Shown: positions 1 through 5,642 of the stretch, one piece after another | Layout of the letters: each line of letters starts with the position of its first letter | Position numbering within the stretch: the first letter of the stretch is position 1 | Assembly (NCBI GenBank): GCA_002010365.1 | Contig: MTNL01000083.1 | Span: 1 to 6,934, forward strand | DNA: 6,934 nt | Reading direction: 5' to 3' | DNA from: Candidatus Acetothermia bacterium JdFR-50 | GTDB taxonomy: Bacteria; Bipolaricaulota; Bipolaricaulia; Bipolaricaulales; Bipolaricaulaceae | Translations under genes and position numbers: made by a program | Notes under the pieces: generated by a model | Databases searched by the model: none | The model's input: the letters and a program-made list of their open reading frames with translations, nothing else | Told to the model about the DNA's origin: nothing

Positions 1-57
1 CGGGGGGAGCTCGCGCGGATCTTAGCGATCTTGGACGGAGGAAACCATGGTGGATGA
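1..57 (+). CDS. accD: Acetyl-CoA carboxylase carboxyltransferase beta subunit, 3' end only
   Basis: Frame 1 is open from the window edge and reads RGELARILAILDGGNHGG before TGA at 55-57. The GELARILAIL stretch resembles the C-terminal helix of AccD proteins (often RxEL..L...L), and a gene ending directly in the start of accA is most often accD. AccD supplies the zinc-ribbon half of the carboxyltransferase that moves the carboxyl group from carboxybiotin to acetyl-CoA. Its last 11 nt overlap the start of accA, so the two subunits are probably translationally coupled at matched levels. Only 18 residues are visible, so the call rests mainly on context. Confidence 0.6.
   Translation, partial: RGELARILAILDGGNHGG
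37..41 (+). promoter_or_regulatory. Ribosome-binding site of accA
   Basis: GGAGG lies 5 nt before the ATG at 47 and inside the last codons of the upstream accD-like frame. It supports ATG 47 as the accA start and coupling of the two genes. Confidence 0.7.
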
Positions 58-1018
58 GGGGACCCTCAAGGCCTTGGAGGAGAAGGTAGCGGAGCTGAAG
101 CGCCTGATGGAGCAGGATGGTCTGGCTTTAGGGGACGAGCTTTCCCTGCTTGAACGGCGCCTGGAGGAGCTCCGTCGCGAATATTTCTCGAAGCTTTCCG
201 ACTGGGACCGGGTGAAGTTGGCGCGGGATCCGCGGCGCCCCACGGGGTTAGAACTGGTGGAGAGGGTCTTCGACGATTTTTACGAGCTGCGGGGCGACCG
301 ACTCTTGCGGGACGACCAGGCCCTGCGGGGTGGGCTGGCGAAGCTCTCGGGCATGGCCCTGGTGATCCTGTTCCATCAGAAGGGAAAAACCCTGGAAGAG
401 CAGAAAAGATATCGGTTCGGTATGGCCGGTCCCGCGGGGTACCGGAAGGCAGTGCGGCTGATGCGGCTCGCGGGCCGGCTCCGGCTGCCCCTGGTGAGCC
501 TGGTGGACACCCCGGGGGCCTATCCGGGAGTGGAAGCGGAGTCACATAATATCGCAGGAACCATCGCCCAGTGTTTGGACACCATGCTCGGCCTCCCGGT
601 GCCCACCATTTCGGTGATCGTGGGGGAAGGGGGTTCAGGGGGGGCGGTGGCCATCGCCGCCGCGGACCGAGTCCTCATGTTGGAGTACGCCATCTACTCC
701 GTGATCTCACCCGAAGGGGCGGCGGCCATCCTGTGGAAGGACCAAAAGGCCGCCCCCAAGGCGGCAGAGGCCCTAGGCCTCTCCGCTCCCCGACTGAAGG
801 AACTGGGGGTGGTGGACGAGGTCTTGCCCGAGCCCCTGGGGGGAGCCCATTCCGATCCCGAGGCCACCGCCGCCACGATCCGCGACGCCCTCACCCGTCA
901 CCTCCACGAGCTCTCCGCCCTTTCCCTGGACAAGCTCCTTTCCCTGCGGTACAAACGTTATCGCAATGCGGGAAGCTACCGCGAATTCAAAGGCCGGCCC
1001 TCGGTGCCGGGGATGTAG
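47..1018 (+). CDS. accA: Acetyl-CoA carboxylase carboxyltransferase subunit alpha
   Basis: The protein has 323 residues, close to the usual length of about 320. With AccD it forms the carboxyltransferase of cytosolic acetyl-CoA carboxylase, which makes malonyl-CoA, the first committed step of fatty-acid synthesis. Family hallmarks appear in order: an N-terminal charged helical region (residues about 5-50), HQKG at 110-113, FGMAGPAGYRKA near 124-135, DTPGAYPG at 154-161, GEGGSGG at 193-199, YSVISPEGAAAILW at 217-230 and PEPLGGAH at 261-268. The GG-rich oxyanion and CoA-binding segments look intact, so the enzyme should be functional. The start is fixed by a GGAGG 5 nt upstream. The gene overlaps the accD-like frame by 11 nt and the next gene by 53 nt. 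The tail after RYKRYRNAGSYREF runs into that overlap and is somewhat longer than in E. coli AccA. Confidence 0.97.
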   Translation: MVDEGTLKALEEKVAELKRLMEQDGLALGDELSLLERRLEELRREYFSKLSDWDRVKLARDPRRPTGLELVERVFDDFYELRGDRLLRDDQALRGGLAKLSGMALVILFHQKGKTLEEQKRYRFGMAGPAGYRKAVRLMRLAGRLRLPLVSLVDTPGAYPGVEAESHNIAGTIAQCLDTMLGLPVPTISVIVGEGGSGGAVAIAAADRVLMLEYAIYSVISPEGAAAILWKDQKAAPKAAEALGLSAPRLKELGVVDEVLPEPLGGAHSDPEATAATIRDALTRHLHELSALSLDKLLSLRYKRYRNAGSYREFKGRPSVPGM

Positions 1019-1715
1019 CGCGGGTTGCTCTTATGTATTCGAGGGGCTTCCCCCTGAGGCCTGGGAGGAACTGCAATCCTTAATGCGCCCGCTGGAACTG
1101 GATGCCGGGGAAGCGGTCTTCCATGAAGGAATGCCCTCTTTCGGCCTCTATATCCTCTGTGAGGGAAAAGTCAAGCTCGCGAAGCACACCCGAGGAGGAC
1201 ATTCCCAAGTCCTGAAACTTCTCGGCCCCGGAGAGATCCTGGGGGAGAAGACCTTGTTCGATGGGGAAACCTATACCTGTTACGCCAAGACCTTGGAGCC
1301 CTCCCGGTTGATGTTCATCCCCCGGGACGACTTCCTGGGGTTCGTGCGCCGTCACCCGGAGGTGGCGGTACGGCTGGTGGAGAAGTTGGCCCGGGAGCTC
1401 AAGGCCTTCGGAGACAAGTTGGTGGAGATCGCTTCCAGATCCGCCAAGGAGCGGGTGGCCCGGGTGCTGTTGGAGCTAGCCCGGGCGTTCGGCAAGGAGA
1501 CCGAGGAAGGCCTGGACATCGGCCTGGAACTCCACCGTGCGGAACTAGCGGAGATGGCCAGTATCTCCACCGAGACCGCGATCCGGATCCTCTCGGAGCT
1601 CGCCGACCGGGGAATCGTCGCCCTGCAGGGCCACCGAATCATCATCAAAAAGCCCGAGTCCCTCCGAGCCATGGCACATCCCTTCCGGACGTTCCTGCGG
1701 GAAAATTTGCTCTGA
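966..1715 (+). CDS. CRP/FNR-family transcriptional regulator with N-terminal cysteine cluster
   Basis: The protein has 249 residues. A cyclic-nucleotide-binding beta-barrel fold covers residues about 25-130 (GEAVFHEG at 48-55, GPGEILGE at 87-94), a long dimerisation helix covers about 130-155, and a winged helix-turn-helix covers about 188-229. In the recognition helix (STETAIRILSEL, 201-212) E203 and R207 align with E181 and R185 of CRP and E209 and R213 of FNR, predicting GTGA/TTGA-type half-sites. The N-terminus carries C14, C17 and C21 (CRGCSAGC), with C65 and C105 in the barrel. The position of FNR Cys122 appears to be M116, so a classical FNR iron-sulphur cluster is not assured. The cAMP-binding signature (RxS after the GE loop) is not evident. 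ATG 966 lies inside accA and lacks a clear ribosome-binding site. The next in-frame ATG (1083) would remove the first strand of the domain, and no GTG or TTG lies between, so 966 is preferred. The effector is unknown. Confidence 0.9.
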   Translation: MREATANSKAGPRCRGCSAGCSYVFEGLPPEAWEELQSLMRPLELDAGEAVFHEGMPSFGLYILCEGKVKLAKHTRGGHSQVLKLLGPGEILGEKTLFDGETYTCYAKTLEPSRLMFIPRDDFLGFVRRHPEVAVRLVEKLARELKAFGDKLVEIASRSAKERVARVLLELARAFGKETEEGLDIGLELHRAELAEMASISTETAIRILSELADRGIVALQGHRIIIKKPESLRAMAHPFRTFLRENLL

Positions 1716-1722
1716 ACCTACG

Positions 1723-2178
1723 GTGAAGGTGCTCCTCGGTGTGGGAAATCCCCTGGCTCGCGATGATGGGGTAGGTGTGTGGATAGCCGAGAATTTCCAC
1801 AAGGAAGGATGGCTCTCCATTCCCGCCCGACAGGCCCCGGAGAACTTCGTGGGGAAGCTCGCGCGGCTTGCCCCGGAGATCCTGGTGGTGGTAGATGCAG
1901 TGGAAATGGGCCTTCGGCCCGGGGAGTTCCGTCGCATCGGCAATCAGCGGGCGGAAACGTTGTGGGGATCTACCCACTCCCTGCCCCTCCCCGTCCTGTT
2001 GGATAAGCTCGCCCATACGGTGGGAAACGCCATATTCGTGGGCATACAACCCAAGGATCTATCCTTGGGCGAGGGTCTCTCCCCCGAGGTGGAGAGGGGA
2101 GCGAGGAGACTCCTCCGCTTGCTGCAGCGGGAGGACCTGGGAGCGATCCCGGGGCTCGAACCTGAGGAGAGGTCATGA
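1723..2178 (+). CDS. hycI: HycI-type [NiFe]-hydrogenase maturation endopeptidase (peptidase family M52)
   Basis: The protein has 151 residues, close to E. coli HycI. Family M52 peptidases clip the C-terminal tail of the hydrogenase large subunit after nickel insertion, in the cytoplasm. It opens with the family GxGNPL..DDG motif (residues 6-16). The three nickel-sensing ligands of HycI (D16, D62, H90) match D15, D58 (VVVDAVEMGLRPGE) and H85 (STHSLPL). The segments APEN at 38-41 and FVGIQP near 105 resemble HycI more than HyaD or HybD. The start is GTG, 7 nt after the previous stop with no good ribosome-binding site, suggesting reinitiation or coupling; it gives MKVLLGVGNP, the normal family N-terminus. 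No hydrogenase structural gene lies in the window, so its substrate is elsewhere. The link to the acc-regulator string is unusual. Confidence 0.9.
   Translation: MKVLLGVGNPLARDDGVGVWIAENFHKEGWLSIPARQAPENFVGKLARLAPEILVVVDAVEMGLRPGEFRRIGNQRAETLWGSTHSLPLPVLLDKLAHTVGNAIFVGIQPKDLSLGEGLSPEVERGARRLLRLLQREDLGAIPGLEPEERS
2164..2172 (+). promoter_or_regulatory. Ribosome-binding site for the DUF922-like gene
   Basis: GAGGAGAGG ends 2 nt before the ATG at 2175, within the last codons of hycI. Its internal GGAG lies at a workable distance from the start. With the ATGA stop/start overlap (2175-2178) it fixes the start of the next gene and indicates coupling. Confidence 0.6.
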
Positions 2179-3098
2179 GGAGGGCCTTGATCATCGGGTC
2201 CATTATTTTCTTGGCGAGTGGGCTCGCGCTGGCGGGGACCGTGAACCTGCGGGCTTGGCTCCAGAACTGCACGGGCACTTGTAAACGGGTTGCTCCCGAT
2301 TTCCTCCGCTGCTCCGTGAAACCCGGGGCGAGGTTCGTCATCCGCCTCGAAGCCCTGACGGACCCGGCGGAATGGGTGGAGATCTCCGGAGAAGGGGTTC
2401 CTGAATGGGGGGAGTTTAAAACCTCGGGGGGTCTCGGACGAGCCGAGGCGGAATGTGTTTTCCTCATGCCTCCAGATGGGTCCGCAACAAGGACGGTCTT
2501 CTGCGCCCAAACTAAATCTGGGTTTTCCACTTCCCTTTTGCTGGAGCTCACCGGTTATCCTCAGAAAAAGGTCACATCCGATACCTCAGGCGAGGACCAT
2601 GGGGTTCCTTTGGGTTGGGACGACTTCCGCGGAACACCCCCCATGTACCCGCAGGACGACACGGTGGCACAGATCGTTTACGAACTGCGTTTCCATTACG
2701 CCTACGAGGTGTCGCCGATGGATGATTCATTCGCGGCGTACCTTGTCGGAACGGAGGTTGAGCTGGTGATCCGCCGGGATCTCTCATGGGTGTACCCCTG
2801 GGCAAAGACAGCCGAGGTCCTACGCCATGAACGGGGACACTTAGCCCTGGGCGAGGTTTACCGTGTGCTTCTGGAAATCCAGCTTAAAGGCTTGCGAACA
2901 GTGGGTACAACGCCGGATCAAGCGATCACACGCCTGAGGGAACGCGTGTCCGCGCTCTTCGAGAACGTCAGGGCACGGATGGAACGGACTCAGTCGCTTT
3001 ACGACGATGCTACCTCACACGGAAAGGACGCTGAGGCCCAAAAGGAGTGGGACGAGAAAATCCTCTTTTGGCTGAAACGGCCCTCCGAAGCCCCCTAG
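2175..3098 (+). CDS. Secreted DUF922-like putative zinc metalloprotease with Cys-containing N-terminal region
   Basis: The protein has 307 residues. It begins with a Sec-type signal peptide (RR at 2-3, hydrophobic core 5-19, likely cleavage after A18-L19-A20), so the product should be exported. Residues 21 to about 140 form a beta-rich region of no family I recognise, with cysteines at 32, 36, 46, 94 and 110. Residues about 146-300 match the DUF922 pattern, a family predicted to be zinc peptidases: WDDFRG at 148-153, an HExxH motif HERGH at 218-222 followed by ALGEVYR, and a C-terminal YDDATSHGKDAEAQKEWDEKI (276-296) in which SHG and EWD are typical of the family. HExxH and H282 are likely metal or catalytic residues. 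Neither substrate nor activity is known. The start is supported by a strong ribosome-binding site and an ATGA overlap with hycI. The gene ends tail-to-tail with dsbD with overlapping stop codons. Family assignment is from memory of motifs. Confidence 0.75.
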   Translation: MRRALIIGSIIFLASGLALAGTVNLRAWLQNCTGTCKRVAPDFLRCSVKPGARFVIRLEALTDPAEWVEISGEGVPEWGEFKTSGGLGRAEAECVFLMPPDGSATRTVFCAQTKSGFSTSLLLELTGYPQKKVTSDTSGEDHGVPLGWDDFRGTPPMYPQDDTVAQIVYELRFHYAYEVSPMDDSFAAYLVGTEVELVIRRDLSWVYPWAKTAEVLRHERGHLALGEVYRVLLEIQLKGLRTVGTTPDQAITRLRERVSALFENVRARMERTQSLYDDATSHGKDAEAQKEWDEKILFWLKRPSEAP

Positions 3099-3105
3099 CC
3101 GTTTC
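3074..3105. terminator. Inverted repeat around the overlapping stop codons; possible bidirectional terminator
   Basis: GAAACGGC (3074-3081) and GCCGTTTC (3098-3105) are perfect 8-bp complementary arms separated by 16 nt. The loop holds both stop codons of the convergent DUF922-like and dsbD genes, except that the last base of the plus-strand stop opens the second arm. No run of T follows on either strand, so a canonical intrinsic terminator is not shown. It is the only candidate stop signal between the two converging units. Confidence 0.3.
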
Positions 3106-4819
3106 GACTCAACGCTTTCCGGAGGACCTTTTCCAACCGGTCGGGTTCGATATATCCTCCATGCCGTAAAAGCTCCCTTCCATCGGGGGAGAGGAGGATA
3201 AGGTAGGGAACGCCCACAACCTGGTATCGCCGTCTGATGGCGTCCGTCACTGGGCTGCGCACGGTGAGATCGACCTTGACCGGCACGATCCCCGCGGAGT
3301 TGAAGAAGTCCACGAAGCTTTTGTCCTCGAAGGTGATGGCCTCCAATTTGTGGCAATACACGCACCAATCCGCGGTGAAGAAAAGGAGGACCGGTTTCGA
3401 ATTCCGAAGGAGGGCGGGATCGTAGTCCATCCAGGGAATCCGTTCCGAAGGCTCGGCCGGAGCATGGGCTGTGGGAAAGAAGAAAAGCAGGGCGACCGCG
3501 ACCCCGGCCAAGCCCACCGCCCCGCGTACCACTCGGAACACCCATCCCCCGCGACTCCGTTGCAAGATCCCCAGGTAAAGGGCACCGGACAGGGCCAGTA
3601 CAGTCACAAGCCAGGGGAGTAACCCTTTGGGCAAAAATGGGGCCACGAAGTAAAGGGCCAGCCCCAGAAGGACAAACCCCAAAAGCCGCTCCACCCAAAC
3701 CGTCCAGGCACCGGTCCGCGGGAGGTAGCTCAAGCGCTGGGAAAACAGGGCTAAAATCACATACGGAGCACCGAGGCCGAGGGAGAGGGAGAAGAAAAGT
3801 GCGAACCCAAGGGCTACGTCTTGGGTGATCCCCACATAGGAAAGAAGGGCCACGGTGGCGGGTCCCACACAGGGAGCAGCCACCACTCCCGCAAAGGCTC
3901 CCATGAGGAACGCTCCCACCGGACCTCCTCGACTCCCCTTGGGGAGTCGGCGGGTAAGGAACGTCGGTGCCCGCAAATGGTATAACCCGAAGAAGCTCAG
4001 GGCCATGGCCACCATCACCGCCGCCGCAACCCCCCAAACCCAGGGGTGCTGCAATGCCTCACCGAAGAGCCGTCCGGTGGCCGCCGCCGTCACCCCAAGC
4101 CCCGAGTAGACCAAGGCCAATCCCAGGAGGTACGCCAGGGCCATGGACAACGCCCGTCCGGTGCGTCCCCGAACCCCCCCGAAGTAGGCCACCGTGATGG
4201 GCACCATGGGGTAAACGCAGGGCGTGAGGTTCAGACCCAGTCCCAACAGAAAAACCCCCAGGATAGCCAGGAAAAGCCCCCGTTCCCGGATGAGGCGCCC
4301 AATGGGATTGTCCTCCTCCGGGGCAGTGACGCCTTCCCCGGGGGAGGAACTTTCCACCACCTTCACACGGGCCTGAAATAGTTTTTCAGTGGGAGGAAGG
4401 CAAATATCTCCGCTACAGGCTTGATATTTGAACTTGCCCTCGAGGAAACTTTCCGTCAGGGGCGCATCGGATGCGGCAGCAAGGGGAATTTCAATCCGAA
4501 GCGAGCCGCTGTACAAAAGGAGGCCTTTCACCCCCAGGAGCTCCTCCTCTTGGGCTGGGGGAAACCGAGCTTCGCCCACCAGGATATATGACGGCGTGGT
4601 GATCTCCACACCCGCGGGGATCAGGAAACCCGGTGAGCCGGGCGCATTTATGTGCCAGTTGGGGGCGATATCGACCGTGAGCACCAACGTGGCCGAACCT
4701 CCCCGAGCGAGTTCCACCACCTCCGGCACCGCGAGGGCCACCACCGATTCCGGGTCCGCTCCTTGGGCCAAGGAGGTCAGCGCCCAAGGCAAAATGAACA
4801 CCACTCCCAGCCAGCGCAC
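3095..4819 (-). CDS. dsbD: Thiol:disulfide interchange protein DsbD
   Basis: The protein has 574 residues from the preferred start, full length for DsbD. It passes electrons from cytoplasmic thioredoxin through the inner membrane to envelope disulfide isomerases and cytochrome c maturation partners. A signal peptide (1 to about 18) is followed by the N-terminal immunoglobulin-like domain with its redox pair in YQACSGDICLPP (C135, C140). About eight membrane helices (residues about 184-448) contain NLTPCVYPMVP (C201) and AAPCVGPA (C317), the transmembrane redox pair. A C-terminal thioredoxin-like domain follows, with ADWCVYC (C486, C489) and a cis-proline in VGVPY (P538). All six catalytic cysteines are present. 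The start is GTG 4819, with AAGGAGGG 7 nt upstream and an ideal signal peptide after it. An in-frame GTG at 4864 would add 15 polar residues and has no ribosome-binding site. The gene lies downstream of a Cys-rich secreted protein on the same strand. Confidence 0.96.
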   Translation of the reverse strand: MRWLGVVFILPWALTSLAQGADPESVVALAVPEVVELARGGSATLVLTVDIAPNWHINAPGSPGFLIPAGVEITTPSYILVGEARFPPAQEEELLGVKGLLLYSGSLRIEIPLAAASDAPLTESFLEGKFKYQACSGDICLPPTEKLFQARVKVVESSSPGEGVTAPEEDNPIGRLIRERGLFLAILGVFLLGLGLNLTPCVYPMVPITVAYFGGVRGRTGRALSMALAYLLGLALVYSGLGVTAAATGRLFGEALQHPWVWGVAAAVMVAMALSFFGLYHLRAPTFLTRRLPKGSRGGPVGAFLMGAFAGVVAAPCVGPATVALLSYVGITQDVALGFALFFSLSLGLGAPYVILALFSQRLSYLPRTGAWTVWVERLLGFVLLGLALYFVAPFLPKGLLPWLVTVLALSGALYLGILQRSRGGWVFRVVRGAVGLAGVAVALLFFFPTAHAPAEPSERIPWMDYDPALLRNSKPVLLFFTADWCVYCHKLEAITFEDKSFVDFFNSAGIVPVKVDLTVRSPVTDAIRRRYQVVGVPYLILLSPDGRELLRHGGYIEPDRLEKVLRKALSRNG

Positions 4820-4826
4820 CGGGGCA

Positions 4827-4834
4827 CCCTCCTT
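4827..4834 (-). promoter_or_regulatory. Ribosome-binding site that fixes the dsbD start
   Basis: On the minus strand this reads AAGGAGGG, 7 nt before GTG at 4819. It is the strongest Shine-Dalgarno in this stretch and lies inside the longer reading frame that begins at 4864, which argues that translation starts at 4819. Confidence 0.75.
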
Positions 4835-4865
4835 TGTTAAAAAGTTTTTTAAGTTTACGGGCACT

Positions 4866-4871
4866 ATTTTA
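4866..4871 (-). promoter_or_regulatory. Possible -10 element of a dsbD promoter
   Basis: The minus strand reads TAAAAT, five of six matches to TATAAT, in an AT-rich island within GC-rich surroundings. Initiation about 7 nt downstream would give a leader of about 40 nt to the GTG at 4819. No convincing -35 hexamer lies 16-18 nt upstream, as expected of an activator-dependent promoter. The AT-rich leader also holds a 7-bp inverted repeat (4837-4843 with 4846-4852). Confidence 0.3.
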
Positions 4872-4910
4872 CTCCCGGTGGCTCACCCTGCACGGGAAAC
4901 GGGATCCCCT

Positions 4911-4935
4911 CCCGGAGTGACAGAGGTCACCCGGG
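4911..4935. promoter_or_regulatory. GTGA-N6-TCAC palindrome, candidate CRP/FNR-family operator or stem-loop
   Basis: GTGAC (4917-4921) and GTCAC (4926-4930) frame AGAG, giving exactly the GTGA-N6-TCAC core spacing of CRP-family sites. CCCGG (4911-4915) and CCGGG (4931-4935) extend it to a 10-bp stem with one bulged A at 4916. The centre is about 55 bp upstream of the TAAAAT element, or about -62 to -65 from an expected start point, near the class I activator position of CRP. It also begins 4 nt past the stop codon of the upstream minus-strand gene, so it could instead be a transcript-ending hairpin, but no T run follows. Confidence 0.4.
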
Positions 4936-4938
4936 GTA

Positions 4939-5556
4939 TTAGCCCCCACCCCCCTTCGCTTTGGCCTCCTTCATCCCCACCACCTCACATCCCCCTGGAC
5001 CCCCGACGGAGCCGTATTGGCCCCGGACGCAGGTTCCCACGACCGGGAGCCCACATGCGACCGGATCGATGCCCCGGGCGGCGAGGGCCGAAGCTAGATA
5101 ATAACTGGAGAAAACGAAGTGGAGCCATTGGTCCACCGCGGACCGCACCTCTTCCGCCCCGAAATGCTTCACATGGACCAACCACTTGGCGAGGCCCACC
5201 GCACTCCTCACAAGTTCGCACACCTTCTCCAGTTCCCTGTCAGGCCTGCGACAGCACTCCAATATGGACGCATGTCCACAGGGGGGAACTGGGAGATCGG
5301 CCAAGGCTTGTCGCATGACCCGCTCCTCTTGGGGGGAAAGGGCTATGGTGTTGTTCCACGAGCGGAAGCGACCTACGTTCCAGAGGGATATGGGGATCCC
5401 GTAGGAAGTAGAAGTACCTGGGAAGGGGATGAGCTGCACGTAAAGTTCTTGCAGAATCTGCGTAGCCGCCGGATCCCGACACGAAAGCTTCGCCGCCGCC
5501 GTTGTCCCGAGGAAGAGGACGAGCACCCCCATTACCAAGATAGCCCTTTTCACCAT
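4939..5556 (-). CDS. Secreted cysteine-rich protein of unknown function
   Basis: The protein has 205 residues and I do not recognise its family. It starts with a clear signal peptide (KR at 3-4, hydrophobic core 5-17, likely cleavage after A20-A21-A22). The mature part has eight cysteines, at 26, 93, 101, 102, 113, 168, 176 and 190. The central motif PPCGHASILECC (91-102) is followed by a helical stretch GLAKWLVHVKHFGAEEVR (121-138) and QWLHFVF. The tail is rich in glycine and lysine. Histidines at 95, 128, 131 and 146 with the CC pair make metal binding possible; an even cysteine count suits an exported disulfide-bonded protein. C26 lacks a good lipobox (K at -3). The gene precedes dsbD on the same strand by 119 nt, so the product may be a client of the Dsb system. 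The frame is open upstream to 5802, but AGGAGG just before 5556 and the signal peptide mark the true start. GTG at 5553 has better ribosome-binding-site spacing and is an alternative. Confidence 0.8.
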   Translation of the reverse strand: MVKRAILVMGVLVLFLGTTAAAKLSCRDPAATQILQELYVQLIPFPGTSTSYGIPISLWNVGRFRSWNNTIALSPQEERVMRQALADLPVPPCGHASILECCRRPDRELEKVCELVRSAVGLAKWLVHVKHFGAEEVRSAVDQWLHFVFSSYYLASALAARGIDPVACGLPVVGTCVRGQYGSVGGPGGCEVVGMKEAKAKGGGG

Positions 5557-5559
5557 TTC

Positions 5560-5565
5560 CCTCCT
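5560..5565 (-). promoter_or_regulatory. Ribosome-binding site of the Cys-rich secreted protein
   Basis: The minus strand reads AGGAGG, 3 nt before ATG 5556 and 6 nt before GTG 5553. It decides that translation begins at one of these two codons rather than at the upstream in-frame starts. Confidence 0.7.
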
Positions 5566-5578
5566 CGCATGCGAACTT

Positions 5579-5591
5579 TTACAGTCTGTAA
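5579..5591. repeat. 13-bp palindrome TTACAGTCTGTAA, possible operator
   Basis: TTACAG and CTGTAA are perfect 6-bp arms around a single T. The site lies just downstream of the possible -10 of the Cys-rich gene, overlapping its expected transcription start, which is a typical repressor position. The TACA...TGTA form is reminiscent of BlaI/CopY-type operators, but the spacing (N3) differs from the usual N2, so no regulator is assigned. Confidence 0.4.
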
Positions 5592-5642
5592 CGATTATTA
5601 CCCCCATACGTGCAGTGTTCGAGAAAATCATGTGGAGATTCT

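Noticed and set aside
571..1083. 170-codon frame inside accA
   Set aside because: It is a Gly/Arg/Pro-rich out-of-frame reading of conserved AccA sequence with no start signals.
1944..2551. Minus-strand frames of 188 and 193 codons opposite hycI and the DUF922-like gene
   Set aside because: They are antisense to genes with recognisable motifs and lack ribosome-binding sites and domains.
3015..4037. 340-codon minus-strand open frame overlapping dsbD in another frame
   Set aside because: dsbD shows all six redox cysteines and its membrane helices in its own frame. This frame gives a Gly/Arg/Pro-rich product without recognisable features.
4827..4938. Canonical intrinsic terminator after the Cys-rich gene
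   Set aside because: The 4911-4935 hairpin is not followed by a T run on the minus strand, so only an operator or factor-dependent role is proposed.
4428..5318. 296-codon plus-strand open frame crossing dsbD and the Cys-rich gene
   Set aside because: It lies antisense to two genes with clear signal peptides or family motifs, its product is a Pro/Arg/Ser-rich string without domains, and it has no ribosome-binding site. It is a by-product of high G+C.
5478..5489. Lipoprotein attachment at C26 of the Cys-rich protein
   Set aside because: The residues before the cysteine (K-L-S) do not make a lipobox because lysine is at -3, and an AxA signal-peptidase I site precedes it.
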